A DNA stretch of 64,000 nucleotides from Rossellomorea vietnamensis (lineage in GTDB: Bacteria > Bacillota > Bacilli > Bacillales > Bacillaceae_B): the NCBI RefSeq assembly GCF_025398035.1, contig NZ_CP104558.1, forward strand, positions 4,350,001 through 4,414,000, read 5' to 3'. Shown here one piece after another: positions 17,539 to 29,678 of the stretch (its first letter is position 1; the number at the start of each line of letters is the position of its first letter). The notes beneath the pieces were generated by a model. The model had not been told where the DNA came from. It was given only the letters and a program-made list of their open reading frames with translations, and did not search any database. The position numbers were made by a program, and so were the translations under genes.

Positions 17539-18648
17539 ATGAAAAAAGAAGAAATCGATCTTAGTAAATATTCCATTCGTACTGATCTTGCCGTGGAGGC
17601 GAGGGAAATGGTCGTCAGTGATAAAGCGGAGGATACGTCATCCATTCAGGGTGTCATGATTAAAGAAAAAGAAGAAGATGGAGTGAAGGTTTCCCTGGTC
17701 ACGGTCACGCCGGAAGGGGAAGAAAAAATCGGTAAAAAACCGGGTAACTATCTGACCATTGAGGCTCATGGTATCCGTGAAGAAAATACAGAGCTGCAGC
17801 AGAAGGTCGAAAATATATTCGCCAATGAATTCAATCAATTCCTTATCAATAACAAAATCAGTAAAAATGCAAGCTGTTTGATCGTCGGTCTCGGAAACTG
17901 GAATGTGACCCCGGATTCATTGGGGCCAAGGGTATGCGAAGACATCATAGTGACGAGGCATCTATTTGAACTTCAGCCTGAATCGGTGGAAGAAGGGTAT
18001 CGACCGGTCAGTGCCCTCGTCCCGGGTGTCATGGGTCTGACAGGTATTGAAACGAGCGATATTATATTCGGAGTGGTGGAGAAATCCAAGCCCGACTTTA
18101 TCATCGCCATCGACGCACTGGCTTCCCGGTCCATCGAACGCGTCAATGCGACGATCCAGATATCAGATACCGGAATCCATCCGGGGTCTGGAGTGGGGAA
18201 TAAACGAAAAGGGCTGGATCAGGAAACGCTGGGTGTCCCGGTCATTGCCATCGGTGTTCCGACTGTGCTCGATGCTGTGACGATCGTCAGTGATACAGTG
18301 GATTTTCTCTTAAAACATTTTGGGAAAGAAATGAGAGAAGGCGATCGTCCGTCAAGATCCCTTGCGCCTGCAGGACTCAGCTTCGGTGAAAGAAGGAAGC
18401 TAACCGAGGAAGATCTCCCGGAAGAACAGCATCGCCAGACATTCATGGGGATCGTCGGGACTCTTGAAGATCAGGAAAAGCGAAAACTGATACATGAAGT
18501 CCTGTCTCCCCTCGGCCATAACCTGATGGTCACCCCGAAAGAAGTGGATGTGTTCATGGAGGACATGGCGAACCTCATCGCAAGCGGCCTCAATGCGGCG
18601 CTCCATGATGCGGTGAATCAGGCGAATACGGGATATCAGACGAGATAA
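17539..18648 (+). CDS. gpr: Spore germination protease GPR
   Basis: Endopeptidase made in the forespore as an inactive zymogen. After germination it degrades the small acid-soluble spore proteins. The 369-residue product has a short N-terminal pro-region containing the autoprocessing-type sequence [15 protein letters not shown]. The core motifs include [40 protein letters not shown] and [16 protein letters not shown] at 17539 follows CTGGAGGTAGAGTCACA. gpr-spoIIP-yqxA-lepA is the B. subtilis order. I found no convincing sigma-F or sigma-G promoter. Confidence 0.95.
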   Translation: MKKEEIDLSKYSIRTDLAVEAREMVVSDKAEDTSSIQGVMIKEKEEDGVKVSLVTVTPEGEEKIGKKPGNYLTIEAHGIREENTELQQKVENIFANEFNQFLINNKISKNASCLIVGLGNWNVTPDSLGPRVCEDIIVTRHLFELQPESVEEGYRPVSALVPGVMGLTGIETSDIIFGVVEKSKPDFIIAIDALASRSIERVNATIQISDTGIHPGSGVGNKRKGLDQETLGVPVIAIGVPTVLDAVTIVSDTVDFLLKHFGKEMREGDRPSRSLAPAGLSFGERRKLTEEDLPEEQHRQTFMGIVGTLEDQEKRKLIHEVLSPLGHNLMVTPKEVDVFMEDMANLIASGLNAALHDAVNQANTGYQTR

Positions 18649-18663
18649 AAGGATTTGGATGAT

Positions 18664-18702
18664 TTACGCCTCGAGGGGGAATGTGGACCTCGAGGCGTTT
18701 TT
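18664..18702 (+). terminator. Terminator of gpr
   Basis: Stem ACGCCTCGAGG / CCTCGAGGCGT with a ten-base loop followed by TTTTTAC. Confidence 0.88.
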
Positions 18703-18885
18703 ACTATGGGAAAATGTTTCCCTTGCTCATGAAAATCCAACACATAGCCCCTCCCATCACGAAAAATACTAGACTCCACCGTTTAACTTTCCACCAATCA
18801 TCTCATAATGACTACTACATACAGTTCTACTATCTCTATCAATGTCATAGGTTGTACTAGAGTAGAGAAAAGAAAGGGTGGGAGA

Positions 18886-20094
18886 ATGAGATCATACAAA
18901 GACTCTAATTATGTCATTGCCATTCAAATGTCTACGATACTGAAAGGGACGCTGATCTTCATTGCAGGATTGCTCTCTGTTTTTTCGATGGTCGGCATCC
19001 TCACTTCTTTCAACCCTGAATATAGAATAACGTCGAATTCGTTGAATCAAGCGGCTTCCAGTGTGAAGGGTGAAACATTATATAAAATATTGGCTCTGGA
19101 AAACAGGTCCTTTAATCAAATATTGACAGAAGAGGAGCAGGCCCTCCCAAGCTTCTCATCCATCTTATTTCAGGTGGCGACCAACGTAAGTTTCGAAGAT
19201 CCCCGGAGCTTTCTCGGTCGTGAACTGCCGGGTTTCTCGATTTTCGATGGGGATATCCTGGTGGCAGGGGAAGGGACGGACTTCACGAATATGCCGATTG
19301 AATCGGTCCCCCCACCCGAAGCCCTGGAATCTGAAAATGAAGCGCAACTCAAAAATGTCGGTGATCTGAAAGAAACCAATCAAAAAGGCGGGGACGTAGC
19401 GCCGCCATTATCTACAGGAAATAAAAAGACGGTTCTTCTTTACTTCACCCATACGAGGGAATCCTATCTTCCTTATCTGGAGGGCGTGACCAACCCGGAT
19501 TCCGCCATGCACTCGAAGATCAATGTCACCAGGGTGGGGGAAATGGTGAAGACGGGCTTGGAGGACGAGGGGATAGGGACAAGCATCGACAAGACCGATG
19601 TCATCCAAAACTTAAACCATAAGGGACTTGACTACTGGGCAGCTTATCAGGAGTCGCGGCCGCTGGTGCAGGCAGCCATGACCAGCAATAAAGATTTGTT
19701 GTATATGGTGGATATCCACCGGGACTCACAGAGAAGAGACATGACGACCGTGACGATAGGCGGCATACCCTACGCGAAGCTTGCATTTGTTGTAGGGGAA
19801 GAGCATCCGAACTATGAACAGAACCTGAAACTGGCAACCGAACTTCATAAGCGTTTGGAATCAAAATATAAAGGGATTTCACGTGGAGTCATAGCGAAAA
19901 AGGGCAGCGGCACAAACGGCAAATTCAATCAGGATCTTTCAGGGAACGCCATGCTCCTTGAATTCGGAGGGGTGGATAATACATTTGAGGAACTGGAGAG
20001 GACGGCAGACGCTTTCGCTGATGTATTTGCTGAATATTATTGGCAGGCAGAAAAGGTGGATGCTCCCCTCAAGACCCCTGCTGTAAGACAGTAA
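18886..20094 (+). CDS. spoIIP: Stage II sporulation protein P
   Basis: Peptidoglycan amidase/endopeptidase of the SpoIID-SpoIIM-SpoIIP complex. It drives septal thinning and engulfment from the mother cell. The 402-residue product has an N-terminal membrane anchor (about residues 20-42), a variable linker and a C-terminal amidase domain starting near residue 180 (VLLYFTHTRESYLPYL, LLYMVDIHRDSQRRD, NAMLLEFGGVDNT). I start at the ATG at 18886 after GGGTGGGAG. The 26-codon upstream extension overlaps the presumed promoter. A CATACAGT at 18818 resembles a sigma-E -10 element, but its -35 is weak. Confidence 0.95.
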   Translation: MRSYKDSNYVIAIQMSTILKGTLIFIAGLLSVFSMVGILTSFNPEYRITSNSLNQAASSVKGETLYKILALENRSFNQILTEEEQALPSFSSILFQVATNVSFEDPRSFLGRELPGFSIFDGDILVAGEGTDFTNMPIESVPPPEALESENEAQLKNVGDLKETNQKGGDVAPPLSTGNKKTVLLYFTHTRESYLPYLEGVTNPDSAMHSKINVTRVGEMVKTGLEDEGIGTSIDKTDVIQNLNHKGLDYWAAYQESRPLVQAAMTSNKDLLYMVDIHRDSQRRDMTTVTIGGIPYAKLAFVVGEEHPNYEQNLKLATELHKRLESKYKGISRGVIAKKGSGTNGKFNQDLSGNAMLLEFGGVDNTFEELERTADAFADVFAEYYWQAEKVDAPLKTPAVRQ

Positions 20095-20106
20095 TGAAAA
20101 GGATGG

Positions 20107-20448
20107 ATGATCATGACGAAATTCTTTTTTAAATGTGCATTTCTCATAACGGCATTATTTATCGGAGTGCTGATCGGGATGCAATATGCCAACCAAGGAA
20201 TCGTGGATATGAAGGGCCATGAACAGCAGAACTTCACCTCTCCTGTCGGCGTCAACCAGAACGTGGAGGGAAATGTCGAGGCATCGTTCCTGGGGAATGA
20301 GGTAGATTCCAAAACCCTGACTGAAAAGAAAGAGAAGCTGGAAGAAATGAAAGCCTTTAATGTATTTTCTTCCATCGGAAAAGTAATAGCGGATACCATC
20401 GAAAGCATCACCAACAAAATAGTGGACGTCATTGCTTCGCTCATTTAA
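20107..20448 (+). CDS. yqxA: YqxA family protein
   Basis: A 113-residue protein of unknown function with an N-terminal membrane span (FFFKCAFLITALFIGVLIGM) and a soluble, partly helical tail. It follows spoIIP after 12 bases, as yqxA does in B. subtilis, so it is probably co-transcribed in the mother cell. Two in-frame ATGs (20107 and 20113) follow AAAAGG. The second is the better spaced. A weak terminator follows. Confidence 0.78.
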   Translation: MIMTKFFFKCAFLITALFIGVLIGMQYANQGIVDMKGHEQQNFTSPVGVNQNVEGNVEASFLGNEVDSKTLTEKKEKLEEMKAFNVFSSIGKVIADTIESITNKIVDVIASLI

Positions 20449-20454
20449 ACGTAA

Positions 20455-20482
20455 AAGAAGGCCCTATTGGAGCCTTCTTTGT
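20455..20482 (+). terminator. Terminator after yqxA
   Basis: AGAAGGC / GCCTTCT stem with a short loop and a TTTGTT tail, just past the yqxA stop. Confidence 0.7.
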
Positions 20483-20556
20483 TATGTTTTACGTCACAGT
20501 TCGATTCGCGGAATACAAGGAAATCGGTCAATTCCCAACAGGCCTTTTAGTTTACA

Positions 20557-20585
20557 TTGAATAATGTATAGTCTACTGCTATAAT
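20557..20585 (+). promoter_or_regulatory. Sigma-A promoter of lepA
   Basis: TTGAAT, a 17-base spacer and TATAAT, 46 bases upstream of the lepA start codon. Confidence 0.65.
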
Positions 20586-20630
20586 TCAAAATAGTGTACA
20601 TGTGTGGAAATAACAGGAGTTGAACGAATA

Positions 20631-22463
20631 ATGAACCGTGAAGAGAAATTAGAGAGACAATCGAGAATTAGAAACTTTTCCATTATAGCTCATATCGACC
20701 ATGGGAAATCTACCCTTGCCGATCGTATATTAGAAAAGACGAAAGCATTGACGGCACGTGAAATGAAAGCCCAATTGCTGGATTCCATGGACCTTGAGAG
20801 AGAGCGTGGAATCACTATCAAATTAAACTCTGTGCAATTAAAGTATCAGGCAAAGGATGGGGAAGAATATATTTTCCATTTGATTGATACACCGGGTCAC
20901 GTAGACTTTACATACGAAGTATCCCGTAGTTTAGCGGCTTGTGAGGGAGCTGTCCTTGTAGTGGACGCCGCTCAGGGGATTGAAGCCCAGACGCTTGCAA
21001 ACGTGTATCTTGCCTTGGATAATAACTTGGAAATCCTGCCCGTCATCAACAAAATCGACCTTCCGGCAGCCGATCCCGAGAGAGTTCGTCAGGAAGTGGA
21101 AGATGTCATTGGTCTGGATGCATCTGAAGCGGTCCTTGCATCAGCCAAAGCCGGAATCGGGATTGAAGAGATCCTTGAGCAGGTCGTGGAAAAGGTGCCG
21201 GCTCCAGAAGGGGATCCCGATGCACCATTAAAAGCCCTTATCTTTGACTCTTTATATGACGCCTACCGAGGGGTCGTTGCCTACATCCGTGTGATGGATG
21301 GAAGCGTCAAGGTAGGGGATAAGGTCCGCATGATGGCGACAGGGAAAGAGTTTGAAGTGACCGAGATCGGTGTCTTCACTCCGAAAGCGACGGGTCAGAA
21401 GGAATTGACGGTCGGGGATGTTGGATATTTGACTGCAGCGATCAAGAACGTCGGAGACACCCGTGTAGGGGATACGATCACACTTGCCGATCATCCTGCA
21501 CAGGAAGCATTGCCTGGTTATCGACGAATGAACCCGATGGTTTATTGCGGTCTCTATCCGATTGATTCAAATCGTTATAACGATTTGAGAGAAGCACTTG
21601 AAAAACTTGAATTAAATGACTCTGCCCTTCAATTCGAGCCTGAAACTTCACAGGCATTAGGGTTTGGATTCCGTTGTGGATTCCTCGGTCTTCTTCATAT
21701 GGAGATCATTCAGGAACGGATCGAACGGGAATTCAAGATCGACCTGATCACGACTGCGCCAAGCGTTATCTATCATGTGAAATTGACGGACGGTGAAGAA
21801 GTGAAAGTGGATAACCCATCCATGATGCCGGATCCACAAAAGGTCGACCATGTTGAAGAACCTTATGTCAAAGCAACGATCATGGTTCCAAACGACTATG
21901 TAGGTGCCGTCATGGAGCTTTGTCAAGGAAAGCGCGGGAACTTCATCGATATGCAGTATATGGATGATACCCGTGTGAACATCGTCTATGAAATCCCACT
22001 AGCTGAAATTGTATATGACTTCTTCGATCAGTTGAAATCAAATACAAAAGGGTATGCTTCATTTGATTATGAGCTCATCGGATACAAGGAATCCAAGCTA
22101 GTGAAAATGGATATCCTGCTCAACGCTGAAAATGTCGATGCCTTGAGCTTTATCGTTCACCGTGACTTTGCTTATGAACGCGGGAAGCTGATTGTTGAGA
22201 AATTGAAGGAATTAATCCCGAGACAACAATTCGAAGTACCCGTCCAGGCAGCGATCGGACAGAAGATTGTAGCAAGATCGACCATTAAAGCCATCCGTAA
22301 GAACGTACTCGCTAAATGTTACGGTGGGGATATCTCGCGTAAACGTAAGCTTCTTGATAAACAAAAAGAAGGAAAAAAACGTATGAAGTCCGTCGGGAAT
22401 GTTGAAGTTCCCCAGGAAGCCTTCATGGCCGTCCTGAAAATGGATGATACGGATAAAAAATAA
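20631..22463 (+). CDS. lepA: Elongation factor 4 (LepA), ribosome back-translocating GTPase
   Basis: Translational GTPase acting on the ribosome. The 610-residue product starts [18 protein letters not shown]1 is AHIDHGKS, the switch and G3 motifs are ERGITIK and DTPGHVDF, and G4 is NKID. It lacks EF-G domain IV and ends in the LepA-specific C-terminal domain ([13 protein letters not shown]). I choose the ATG at 20631 after CAGGAGTTGAACGAATA. The nine upstream codons from a GTG overlap the site and are not conserved. Confidence 0.96.
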   Translation: MNREEKLERQSRIRNFSIIAHIDHGKSTLADRILEKTKALTAREMKAQLLDSMDLERERGITIKLNSVQLKYQAKDGEEYIFHLIDTPGHVDFTYEVSRSLAACEGAVLVVDAAQGIEAQTLANVYLALDNNLEILPVINKIDLPAADPERVRQEVEDVIGLDASEAVLASAKAGIGIEEILEQVVEKVPAPEGDPDAPLKALIFDSLYDAYRGVVAYIRVMDGSVKVGDKVRMMATGKEFEVTEIGVFTPKATGQKELTVGDVGYLTAAIKNVGDTRVGDTITLADHPAQEALPGYRRMNPMVYCGLYPIDSNRYNDLREALEKLELNDSALQFEPETSQALGFGFRCGFLGLLHMEIIQERIEREFKIDLITTAPSVIYHVKLTDGEEVKVDNPSMMPDPQKVDHVEEPYVKATIMVPNDYVGAVMELCQGKRGNFIDMQYMDDTRVNIVYEIPLAEIVYDFFDQLKSNTKGYASFDYELIGYKESKLVKMDILLNAENVDALSFIVHRDFAYERGKLIVEKLKELIPRQQFEVPVQAAIGQKIVARSTIKAIRKNVLAKCYGGDISRKRKLLDKQKEGKKRMKSVGNVEVPQEAFMAVLKMDDTDKK

Positions 22464-22476
22464 TCGTCATGCAGAT

Positions 22477-22524
22477 AAAGGGGGAAAGTGGCTTGTTTTT
22501 CAAGCACAGCTTACCCCCTTTTCT
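22477..22524 (+). terminator. Probable terminator between lepA and hemW
   Basis: Long imperfect stem, AAAGGGGG pairing with CCCCCTTTT and an inner GCTTG / CAAGC hairpin around TTTTT, ending TTTTCTCT. The next ribosome binding site follows 17 bases later, so read-through into hemW is possible. Confidence 0.65.
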
Positions 22525-22553
22525 CTATGAATGCCCCCAAAGGAGGGATAATC

Positions 22554-23684
22554 TTGGTTAAATCAGCTTATATTCATATTCCTTTTTGTGAACATATCTG
22601 CCACTATTGTGATTTTAATAAAGTTTTCCTGGAAGGCCAGCCTGTAAATGAATACTTAATCAGCCTTGGTCAGGAAATGAAACATAGAGTATCAGCTTCT
22701 GAGAAACTGGATACAATCTTTGTCGGAGGTGGTACGCCGACGTCTTTGGATGCTGGTCAGCTCGATACGCTGTGTGAATCCATCACGACCCATTTGCCCT
22801 TTGAAAAGGGTGAATTCACCTTCGAAGCAAACCCTGGTGATCTAACACAAGATAAACTTCGTGTGCTAAAGGATCACGGTGTGAACCGGTTGAGTTTCGG
22901 GGTTCAATCCTTCAATGATGACCTGTTGAAAGGGATCGGTCGCACCCATAAAAGCAAGGATGTCTATACGTCAGTAGAAAACGCTCAAAAAGTAGGATTC
23001 TCAAACATCAGCATCGATTTGATCTATAGTCTTCCAAGGCAAACGGAAGAAGATTTTCAGGATACACTGACAAAAGCACTTGACCTGGATCTTCCTCATT
23101 ACTCAGCCTACTCGCTCATCGTGGAGCCGAAAACGGTTTTCTATAACCTGATGAGAAAGGGTAAGTTATCACTGCCATCACAGGATCAGGAAGCAGCTAT
23201 GTATGAGATCCTGATTGAAACGATGGAGAAGTATGGGATCAATCAATATGAGATCAGTAACTTTGCCAAACCCGGATTTGAAAGCAAACACAATCTCGTT
23301 TACTGGGACAATAATGAATATTATGGTTTAGGAGCAGGTGCACACGGTTATATAAACGGAGTACGTTATTCCAACTACGGACCGCTCAAAAAATACATGG
23401 ACCCGATTTCAGAAGGTTCCCTCCCGACCATCCAGGAGCATGGAGTCACCAAAGCCGAAATGATGGAAGAAGAAATGTTCCTCGGGTTGCGTAAAGTCGA
23501 AGGCGTAAGTAAAACCATATTCCAACAAAAATTCGGTTCCAGCATAGAATCCGTCTTTGGCCCTTCCATCGAAGAAATGGATAAACGCGGACTGCTCTCA
23601 GTAAATGAAGAATGGGTGGCACTTACAAAACAAGGGCGCTTCCTTGGCAACGAAGTATTTCAATCATTCCTGGGTGTAATTTAA
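22554..23684 (+). CDS. hemW: Radical SAM protein HemW (heme chaperone, formerly annotated HemN)
   Basis: A 376-residue radical SAM protein of the HemN/HemW family. It starts MVKSAYIHIPFCEHICHYCDF, with the Fe-S cysteines at C12, C16 and C19 (CxxxCxxC). The residue two after the third cysteine is phenylalanine (C-D-F), not the cysteine of true HemN, which points to HemW, a heme-trafficking protein. GGGTP, the ANP loop and the C-terminal winged-helix HemN_C domain are present. TTG at 22554 follows AAGGAGGGATAATC. The 22-codon upstream extension is not conserved. Confidence 0.92.
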   Translation: MVKSAYIHIPFCEHICHYCDFNKVFLEGQPVNEYLISLGQEMKHRVSASEKLDTIFVGGGTPTSLDAGQLDTLCESITTHLPFEKGEFTFEANPGDLTQDKLRVLKDHGVNRLSFGVQSFNDDLLKGIGRTHKSKDVYTSVENAQKVGFSNISIDLIYSLPRQTEEDFQDTLTKALDLDLPHYSAYSLIVEPKTVFYNLMRKGKLSLPSQDQEAAMYEILIETMEKYGINQYEISNFAKPGFESKHNLVYWDNNEYYGLGAGAHGYINGVRYSNYGPLKKYMDPISEGSLPTIQEHGVTKAEMMEEEMFLGLRKVEGVSKTIFQQKFGSSIESVFGPSIEEMDKRGLLSVNEEWVALTKQGRFLGNEVFQSFLGVI

Positions 23685-23702
23685 TTGCTTCAATCTAATA
23701 TA

Positions 23703-23731
23703 TTGACATCCCTTTACTGATTTGATAATTT
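23703..23731 (+). promoter_or_regulatory. Sigma-A promoter of the hrcA-dnaK operon
   Basis: TTGACA at 23703-23708, then an AT-rich -10 region around 23724-23731 (GATAAT/TAATTT), just upstream of the CIRCE operator. The exact -10 register is uncertain. Confidence 0.6.
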
Positions 23732-23742
23732 ATTAATTAGAT

Positions 23743-23769
23743 TTAGCACTCATCTTAGTAGAGTGCTAA
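23743..23769 (+). promoter_or_regulatory. CIRCE operator (HrcA binding site)
   Basis: Perfect inverted repeat TTAGCACTC-N9-GAGTGCTAA, 12 bases upstream of hrcA and just downstream of the promoter. HrcA bound here represses the operon. GroE stabilises HrcA, so loss of free GroE on heat shock relieves repression. Confidence 0.97.
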
Positions 23770-23781
23770 CAGGGGTGATGA

Positions 23782-24819
23782 ATGTTGTTAACAGATCGAC
23801 AACTTCTAATTCTTCAAGTGATCATTGATGATTTTATTCTTTCTGCCCAGCCTGTCGGTTCGAGGAGCTTATCTAAAAAAGATGAGATCTCATTCAGTTC
23901 GGCTACGATCCGAAATGAAATGGCAGATCTTGAGGATTTGGGCTTTATCGAAAAAACCCACACATCCTCAGGTCGCGTACCTTCAGAAAAGGGCTATCGA
24001 TACTATGTGGATCACTTGCTTTCTCCACAGAAATTAAAGAAGAATGATGTGCATGCACTACGCTCCATCTTTACCGAGCGCATGTATGAATTGGAGAAAG
24101 TGGTTCAGAAATCGGCGAAGATCCTTTCAGAGCTGACCAATTATACAACGATTGTATTAGGGCCTGATTTAAAGGAAAACAAGTTGAAAAAAATTCAACT
24201 GATTCCCCTAAACAAAGATACGGCCATTGCCATCATCGTCACGGATAACGGACATGTTGAAAATAAACTGTTCCATATCCCGCCGACAATGGATGCCTCC
24301 GAGCTTGAAAAGCTTGTACACATATTGAACGACCGCTTGACGGGTGTTCCGATTAGTGAGTTAAACGATAAAATCTTTAAGGAAGTCGCTCTTTTACTCA
24401 AAGAGCATATACAGAATTATGATTTTATCCTCCACTCCCTAACGGATTCCTTTAATCCAACGGTCACGGATAAGCTGTTCTTTGGAGGTAAGACCAATAT
24501 CCTGAATCAGCCTGAATTCAACGATGTACAAAAGGTCCGCATGCTTCTTGAAATGATCGAACAAGAAGAAAGCATCTATAACCTGATCCGCCCATCTGCC
24601 ACAGGTGTGAACATTAAGATCGGGAAAGAAAACGATCATCTTGCTATGGAGAATTGCAGTCTCATAACCGCTACTTATTCGATTGGCAAAGAACAATTAG
24701 GTTCCATTGCGATCATCGGGCCTACCCGGATGGAGTATTCCCGTGTCGTCAGTCTACTTAATTTCTTCTCAAACGATATGTCCAAGGTTCTGACGAAGCT
24801 GTATCAAAGTGGGGATTAG
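23782..24819 (+). CDS. hrcA: Heat-inducible transcription repressor HrcA
   Basis: A 345-residue CIRCE-binding repressor. The N-terminal winged helix-turn-helix is clear ([20 protein letters not shown], then [19 protein letters not shown]). GAF-like dimerisation and inserted domains follow, and the protein ends with the typical [17 protein letters not shown] region. ATG at 23782 follows AGGGGTGATGA. A TTG one codon later gives the same protein less one residue. It is autoregulated by the CIRCE element directly upstream and is the first gene of hrcA-grpE-dnaK-dnaJ. Confidence 0.96.
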   Translation: MLLTDRQLLILQVIIDDFILSAQPVGSRSLSKKDEISFSSATIRNEMADLEDLGFIEKTHTSSGRVPSEKGYRYYVDHLLSPQKLKKNDVHALRSIFTERMYELEKVVQKSAKILSELTNYTTIVLGPDLKENKLKKIQLIPLNKDTAIAIIVTDNGHVENKLFHIPPTMDASELEKLVHILNDRLTGVPISELNDKIFKEVALLLKEHIQNYDFILHSLTDSFNPTVTDKLFFGGKTNILNQPEFNDVQKVRMLLEMIEQEESIYNLIRPSATGVNIKIGKENDHLAMENCSLITATYSIGKEQLGSIAIIGPTRMEYSRVVSLLNFFSNDMSKVLTKLYQSGD

Positions 24820-24842
24820 TGGACATATTGTATAAAGGAAAA

Positions 24843-24884
24843 TAAGGCCCCGAAAGTGCGTCTCTACACACGTTTCGGAGCCTT
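24843..24884 (+). other. Strong hairpin between hrcA and grpE
   Basis: AAGGCCCCGAAAGTG pairs with CACGTTTCGGAGCCTT around a short loop at 24844-24883. No T tract follows (CATACGAGC), so it is not a standard terminator. In B. subtilis the dnaK operon mRNA is cleaved between hrcA and grpE. This hairpin sits in the matching place and could mark or protect the processed end. Confidence 0.6.
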
Positions 24885-24929
24885 CATACGAGCGCTTTAA
24901 AGGATCACATTTTTAAGGAGGTGAATGTT

Positions 24930-25496
24930 ATGTCTGAAGAAACGAAACAAGAGCAGCAGGAAGCGAAAGAGGAAAAAGGCGAAGCGGTGGAAGAAGTGTT
25001 CGCTGAAGAACCTCAAGCTGAGGAAGTGCTTGAAGAGCAGCAAGAATCAGATGAGCTTTCACAATTAGAGGAAAAGCTGAATGAGTCTGAAAATCGTTAT
25101 CTTCGTTTAAGAGCCGATTTTGATAATTTCCGCCGTCGCATTAATGTGGAAAACGAATCAAAGGAAAAATATCGTGCTCAAGGACTGATTACGGAACTAT
25201 TACCGGCACTGGATAATTTCGAACGTGCCTTGAATATAGAAGCTGATAATGAGCAAACGAAACAACTGCTTCAAGGAATGGAAATGGTTCACAGAAGTCT
25301 TGTAGAAGCCCTTAAGAAAGAGGGAGTGGAACCAATAGAAGCGGTAGGTCAGGAGTTTGACCCTCATATGCATCAAGCTGTCATGCAGGTGGAAGATGAA
25401 AACTACGATAGTAATATCGTTGTCGAGGAATTCCAAAAGGGATACAAACTGAAAGACAGAGTAATTCGTCCTTCTATGGTGAAGGTCAGTCAATAA
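24930..25496 (+). CDS. grpE: Nucleotide exchange factor GrpE
   Basis: Releases ADP from DnaK. The 188-residue product has a very acidic, Glu-rich N-terminal tail (residues 1-50), a long coiled-coil helix ([20 protein letters not shown]) and the C-terminal beta domain with [11 protein letters not shown] and [15 protein letters not shown] at 24930 follows AAGGAGGTGAATGTT. The GTG at 24921 lies inside that site. Confidence 0.95.
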   Translation: MSEETKQEQQEAKEEKGEAVEEVFAEEPQAEEVLEEQQESDELSQLEEKLNESENRYLRLRADFDNFRRRINVENESKEKYRAQGLITELLPALDNFERALNIEADNEQTKQLLQGMEMVHRSLVEALKKEGVEPIEAVGQEFDPHMHQAVMQVEDENYDSNIVVEEFQKGYKLKDRVIRPSMVKVSQ

Positions 25497-27365
<1,869 letters not shown>

Positions 27366-27382
27366 TCAGATGTAAACGAACG

Positions 27383-27424
27383 AAAAAGTCAAAGTCAGGG
27401 CGGTTCTTGGCTTTGACTTTTTCT
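27383..27424 (+). terminator. Terminator (partial) between dnaK and dnaJ
   Basis: AAAAAGTCAAAG / CTTTGACTTTTT stem with an 18-base loop, T-rich on the 3' side. dnaJ may receive read-through plus its own promoter. Confidence 0.75.
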
Positions 27425-27485
27425 GTGATTGCAGGAAACCTTCAATCAACAGACACAAACTAAAGTAAGGAATGTTGAGTTTTTA

Positions 27486-27515
27486 TTGATAATAGTCGAA
27501 GCTCAATGTTAAAAT
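27486..27515 (+). promoter_or_regulatory. Candidate sigma-A promoter upstream of dnaJ
   Basis: TTGATA, an 18-base spacer and TAAAAT, 35 bases before the dnaJ start and after the dnaK hairpin. Confidence 0.45.
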
Positions 27516-27550
27516 AACCTTTATGCAAAGGATTCGGGAGTGGTGTTTTA

Positions 27551-28681
27551 ATGAGTAAACGGGACTATTATGAGGTTCTTGGGGTTGGAAAAGACGCCTC
27601 AAAAGACGAAATGAAGAAAGCATACCGCAAGCTCTCCAAAAAATATCATCCGGATATTAATAAAGAAGCGGATGCGGATGAAAAGTTTAAAGAAATATCG
27701 GAAGCGTATGAAGTGTTAAGTGATGATCAGAAGCGCGCTCAGTATGATCGTTTCGGACACACGGACCCTAACCAGGGATTCGGAGGCGGCGCTGACTTTG
27801 GCGGCGGCGGTTTCGGCGGTTTCGAGGATATCTTCAATACATTCTTCGGTGGAGGCGGCGGAGGCCGCAGAAGAGATCCAAACGCTCCCCGTCAAGGAGC
27901 GGACCTTCAATACACGATGTCTCTGACATTTGAAGAAGCGGTATTCGGGAAAGAAACCGAAATCGAGATTCCGAGAGAAGAAGAGTGTGATACGTGCCAT
28001 GGTTCGGGAGCGAAGCCTGGGACTAAGGTCAATACATGTTCTCACTGTAATGGATCCGGTCAATTGAATGTCGAGCAGAATACACCATTCGGCCGCATTG
28101 TGAACCGAAGGGTTTGTCACTACTGTAACGGTACAGGTAAGCAAATCAAGGAAAAATGTTCAACGTGTGGCGGTGCGGGTAAAGTACAGAAACGTCGTAA
28201 AATCGCTGTCAAGATTCCTGCTGGTATCGATGATGGACAACAGCTGCGTGTGACAGGTCAAGGGGAACCGGGTATTAATGGCGGTCCTGCCGGTGACCTG
28301 TATGTGGTTTTCCACGTCCGTTCACATGATTTCTTCGAACGTAACGGAGATGACATTTACTGCGAAATGCCTGTAACGTTTGCCCAGGCAGCATTGGGTG
28401 ATGAAATTGAAGTACCGACCTTACACGGTAAAGTGAAGCTGAAAGTCCCTGCAGGAACTCAGACGAGTACGAGATTCCGTTTGAAAGGCAAGGGCGTACC
28501 GAATGTGCGTGGTTACGGTACGGGAGATCAGCATGTTCAGGTGAAAGTGGTCACTCCTTCCAAGCTGACGGATAAGCAGAAACAATTACTGAGAGAATTT
28601 GCCGATATCAGCGGTCAAATTCCTGATGAACAGCATGAAAGCTTTTTTGATAAAGTAAAAAAGGCCTTTAAAGGCGAATAA
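27551..28681 (+). CDS. dnaJ: Chaperone protein DnaJ (Hsp40)
   Basis: DnaK co-chaperone. The 376-residue product has the J domain with HPD ([10 protein letters not shown], about residue 33), a Gly/Phe-rich stretch (residues 75-110) and four CxxCxGxG zinc motifs ([32 protein letters not shown]). A C-terminal substrate-binding region follows. The start at 27551 follows GGGAGTGGTGTTTTA. It is separated from dnaK by a hairpin and candidate promoter, and is followed by prmA as in B. subtilis. Confidence 0.97.
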   Translation: MSKRDYYEVLGVGKDASKDEMKKAYRKLSKKYHPDINKEADADEKFKEISEAYEVLSDDQKRAQYDRFGHTDPNQGFGGGADFGGGGFGGFEDIFNTFFGGGGGGRRRDPNAPRQGADLQYTMSLTFEEAVFGKETEIEIPREEECDTCHGSGAKPGTKVNTCSHCNGSGQLNVEQNTPFGRIVNRRVCHYCNGTGKQIKEKCSTCGGAGKVQKRRKIAVKIPAGIDDGQQLRVTGQGEPGINGGPAGDLYVVFHVRSHDFFERNGDDIYCEMPVTFAQAALGDEIEVPTLHGKVKLKVPAGTQTSTRFRLKGKGVPNVRGYGTGDQHVQVKVVTPSKLTDKQKQLLREFADISGQIPDEQHESFFDKVKKAFKGE

Positions 28682-28705
28682 CTAAAGAGCGGAGTTGGTA
28701 GATCA

Positions 28706-29647
28706 ATGAAATGGTCAGAAATCAGTATTCTTACAACGAATGAAGCGATTGAGCCGATTTCAAACATTCTTCACGAATCAGGGGCAAGCGGTGTGGTCAT
28801 TGAAGACCCTGCCGAATTAGTTAAGGAAAGAGAAGATATGTTCGGGGAGATCTACCAACTCAACCCTGATGACTACCCAACTGACGGCGTCATGGTCAAA
28901 GCCTATTTGCCCGTCAATAGTTTCCTAGGTGAAACCGTTGACGAGATCAAGCAGGGCATCACGAACCTCGTTACGTATGATATCGACATTGGTGAAAACA
29001 AAGTGGAAATCTCTGAAGTGAATGAAGAAGAGTGGGCTACGGCCTGGAAGAAATATTACCATCCCGTGAAGATTTCCGATAAATTTACGATTGTCCCAAC
29101 ATGGGAAGATTATACTCCTGTTCATAGTGATGAACTTATCATTGAACTGGATCCGGGCATGGCGTTCGGAACGGGTACTCACCCCACTACCGTCATGTGT
29201 ATCCAGGCACTTGAGCGGATCGTAAAAGAACATGATACCGTCATTGATGTTGGTACGGGCTCAGGTGTATTATCCATTGCATCGGCTCTATTAGCTGCAG
29301 ACCAGGTACGTGCATATGACCTGGATGAAGTCGCGGTTCGTTCAGCAAGGCTGAATGTAAAGTTGAACAAAGTACAGGATACGGTATCAGTGGATGCCAA
29401 TAATCTATTGAACGGGGTGACCGGGCAGGCTGATGTGATCGTGGCGAACATCCTGGCTGAAATCATCCTGCGCTTTACAGAAGACGCATACGAGCTTGTG
29501 AAGCCGGGTGGATATTTTATCACTTCCGGGATCATCCAGCCTAAAAAGCAGGAAGTACGTGACTCTTTGGAGGCTGCCGGTTTCCAGATCGAAGAAATCA
29601 TGGTAATGGAAGACTGGGTGGCGATCATCGCGGTCAAGCCTGAATAA
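28706..29647 (+). CDS. prmA: Ribosomal protein L11 methyltransferase
   Basis: Trimethylates L11. The 313-residue product has the N-terminal L11-binding domain ([14 protein letters not shown]), the SAM motif [14 protein letters not shown] and the catalytic-type loop [23 protein letters not shown] is a strong family mark. ATG at 28706 follows GGAGTTGGTAGATCA. It is in the usual dnaJ-prmA-rsmE-mtaB order, which links heat-shock and rRNA/tRNA modification genes. Confidence 0.95.
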   Translation: MKWSEISILTTNEAIEPISNILHESGASGVVIEDPAELVKEREDMFGEIYQLNPDDYPTDGVMVKAYLPVNSFLGETVDEIKQGITNLVTYDIDIGENKVEISEVNEEEWATAWKKYYHPVKISDKFTIVPTWEDYTPVHSDELIIELDPGMAFGTGTHPTTVMCIQALERIVKEHDTVIDVGTGSGVLSIASALLAADQVRAYDLDEVAVRSARLNVKLNKVQDTVSVDANNLLNGVTGQADVIVANILAEIILRFTEDAYELVKPGGYFITSGIIQPKKQEVRDSLEAAGFQIEEIMVMEDWVAIIAVKPE

Positions 29648-29678
29648 AACAAAGTAAAAACGGTGGAGTTGAAACTGT

